Part shown: piece by piece, positions 15,091 through 16,119 of the stretch | Numbering within the stretch: position 1 is the stretch's first letter | Layout: the number at the start of each line of letters is the position of its first letter | From: DASVDK01 sp036381125 [NCBI: Thermodesulfobacteriota bacterium] | GTDB taxonomy: Bacteria > DASVDK01 | NCBI GenBank assembly: GCA_036381125.1 | Contig: DASVDK010000300.1 | Location: forward strand, 1 to 16,119 | Direction: 5' to 3' | DNA: 16,119 nt | Position numbers and translations under genes: made by a program | The notes under the pieces: model-generated | Seen by the model: the letters and a program-made list of their open reading frames with translations, nothing else | The model's database searches: none | What the model was told of the DNA's origin: nothing

Positions 15091-16119
15091 GTCTCGCTCC
15101 ACAGGTGACAGCGCACCCGGTGCCCCGGCGCGACCGTGACGAGCGGCGGGGCCTCCCCCTCGCACCGCGCCCGGACGTCCGGGGTCGCGGCGGCCGCGGC
15201 CGGGCACCGGGGGAAGAAGCGGCAGCCGCGCGGCCGCGCGGTCGCGTCCGGCACCTCGCCCGCAATGGCCCGCATGCGGGACCGCGCCGCGATCTCGGCG
15301 TCGGTCGGACGCGCCGCCAGGAGCGCCTCCGTGTACGGGTGCCTCGGCAGGCCCGCCCCCCAGGCGGTGAGGAGCACGTCGGCCGGGCCGCTCTCGACGA
15401 CCTGGCCGGCGTACATGACCACCACCCGGTCGGCGAGGCGCCGGACGACGCCGATGTCGTGGCTGATGACGAGCGAGCCCCGCTGCCGTCCCGCCTCCTC
15501 GCACGACAGCGCTCCCAGCAGGTCGACGATGCGCGCCTGCGTCGTCGCGTCGAGACCGGTCGTCGGCTCGTCGGCCAGGAGGAGGCGCGGCTCGGCCGCC
15601 AGCGCCATGGCGATCATCGCCCGCTGGCACATGCCGCCCGAGAGCTGCGCCGGGTAGTCTCGGGCCCTGCGGCGCGGCGCGTCGAGGCGGACCCGCGCGA
15701 GCCACTCGATCGCCCGCCGCTCGGCCTCGCGCCGGCCGGTCTCCGGCGCGTGCAGCCGGATCACCTCGGCGACCTGCGCGCCGATCGTCATGTGGGGATG
15801 CAGCGCCGCCCGGGCGTTCTGGAAGACCATGGCGAGGACGCGGCCGCGCAGGCCCCGGTAGGTCCGCTCGCGCCGCCGGCGCCAGCCGTCGACGTCGGCG
15901 TCCACCGCGGCGACCGGCCCGTCGGCCCCCTCGCGCCGGGTCACCCGCACGTGCTCGGAGAGGCCGTCGAGGAGGTCGATCGGACCCGCGTCGGCGCCGG
16001 GCCCCCCGGCCGCGCCGTGGACCCGGATCCGCCCCTCGATCACCCCGGGCGCCTCGTCGACGAGCCCCATGATCGAGAGCGCCGTGACGCTCTTGCCCGA
16101 GCCAGACTCGCCGACGACG
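15087..16119 (-). CDS. Oligopeptide-type ABC transporter ATP-binding protein (OppD/DppD-like), 5' end missing
   Basis: The gene runs off the right edge of the window; 343 residues are visible, beginning just before Walker A GESGSGKS. In-frame coding continues upstream of the ATG at 16070, so that ATG is internal and not the start. Other features are MVFQN for the Q-loop, signature LSGGMCQR, Walker B LLLADEPTTGLD, switch motif VISHD, and the C-terminal extension with GCRFFPRCP, RARC and VRCH cysteines. About 98 residues separate Walker A from the Q-loop Gln, against about 57 in E. coli DppD. The extra stretch of some 40 residues is rich in Gly, Ala, Asp and Arg. It would pair with the downstream ATPase, to which it is coupled by a GTGA overlap, in a peptide-type importer. 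Confidence 0.92.
   Translation of the reverse strand, partial: VVGESGSGKSVTALSIMGLVDEAPGVIEGRIRVHGAAGGPGADAGPIDLLDGLSEHVRVTRREGADGPVAAVDADVDGWRRRRERTYRGLRGRVLAMVFQNARAALHPHMTIGAQVAEVIRLHAPETGRREAERRAIEWLARVRLDAPRRRARDYPAQLSGGMCQRAMIAMALAAEPRLLLADEPTTGLDATTQARIVDLLGALSCEEAGRQRGSLVISHDIGVVRRLADRVVVMYAGQVVESGPADVLLTAWGAGLPRHPYTEALLAARPTDAEIAARSRMRAIAGEVPDATARPRGCRFFPRCPAAAAATPDVRARCEGEAPPLVTVAPGHRVRCHLWSET

Noticed and set aside
16068-16070. ATG at 16070 as the start of the OppD-like gene
   Set aside because: The Walker A motif GESGSGKS lies in frame upstream of it, so the gene begins beyond the window edge.

Overview
The window is very GC-rich DNA, tightly packed with genes and with a strong preference for G or C in third codon positions. 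No rRNA, tRNA, phage, insertion sequence or CRISPR array is visible. A long Liv-type uptake operon mixed with acyl-CoA-type enzymes, a high-GC codon style and a REP-like palindrome would fit an environmental lineage such as Rokubacteria/Methylomirabilota or a high-GC deltaproteobacterium. That placement is inference only; no marker gene fixes it.

Layout. (1) Positions 1-3265, plus strand: the tail of a membrane-type protein, a PPC/DUF296 domain protein, a bacterial-type glycogen debranching enzyme (amylo-alpha-1,6-glucosidase) and a small SPW-repeat membrane protein. (2) Positions 3266-3439: a convergent gap with one possible gene remnant. (3) Positions 3440-14049, minus strand: one long operon. 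In transcription order it holds a promoter, a cysteine-rich leader ORF, a structured leader RNA, an MDR-family dehydrogenase, an AMP-dependent acyl-CoA synthetase, a PaaI-like hotdog thioesterase, a Tat-exported substrate-binding protein, LivG, LivF, LivH, LivM, an SDR oxidoreductase, an L-2-amino-thiazoline-4-carboxylate (ATC) hydrolase-family protein and an M20 amidohydrolase. Many junctions are 4-bp GTGA or ATGA overlaps. (4) Positions 14077-16119, minus strand: the end of an oligopeptide-type importer operon with two ATPases, the upstream one cut by the window edge.

The most interesting part is the 464-bp stretch between the two minus-strand operons. It holds a good sigma70-type promoter (TTGACC, 17-bp spacer, TAGGCT). 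The expected transcription start falls at, or one or two bases before, the ATG of a 41-codon ORF that begins MLDLRAVTCACCCR. Its three consecutive Cys codons are TGT, while all 13 Cys codons checked in two downstream genes are TGC. Competing hairpins follow the Cys codons, and further on there are a terminator-like hairpin with TTTT, a possible antiterminator and a strong Shine-Dalgarno sequence. This is the architecture of a cysteine-responsive attenuator with a leaderless poly-Cys leader peptide, a type known from mycobacteria. The operon it would control ends with a family member of the enzyme that makes N-carbamoyl-L-cysteine, followed by an amidohydrolase that could release cysteine. The working hypothesis is a cysteine-controlled import and salvage operon for a thiazoline or N-acyl-cysteine-like sulfur compound. 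The sequence supports the architecture; the substrate is inferred.
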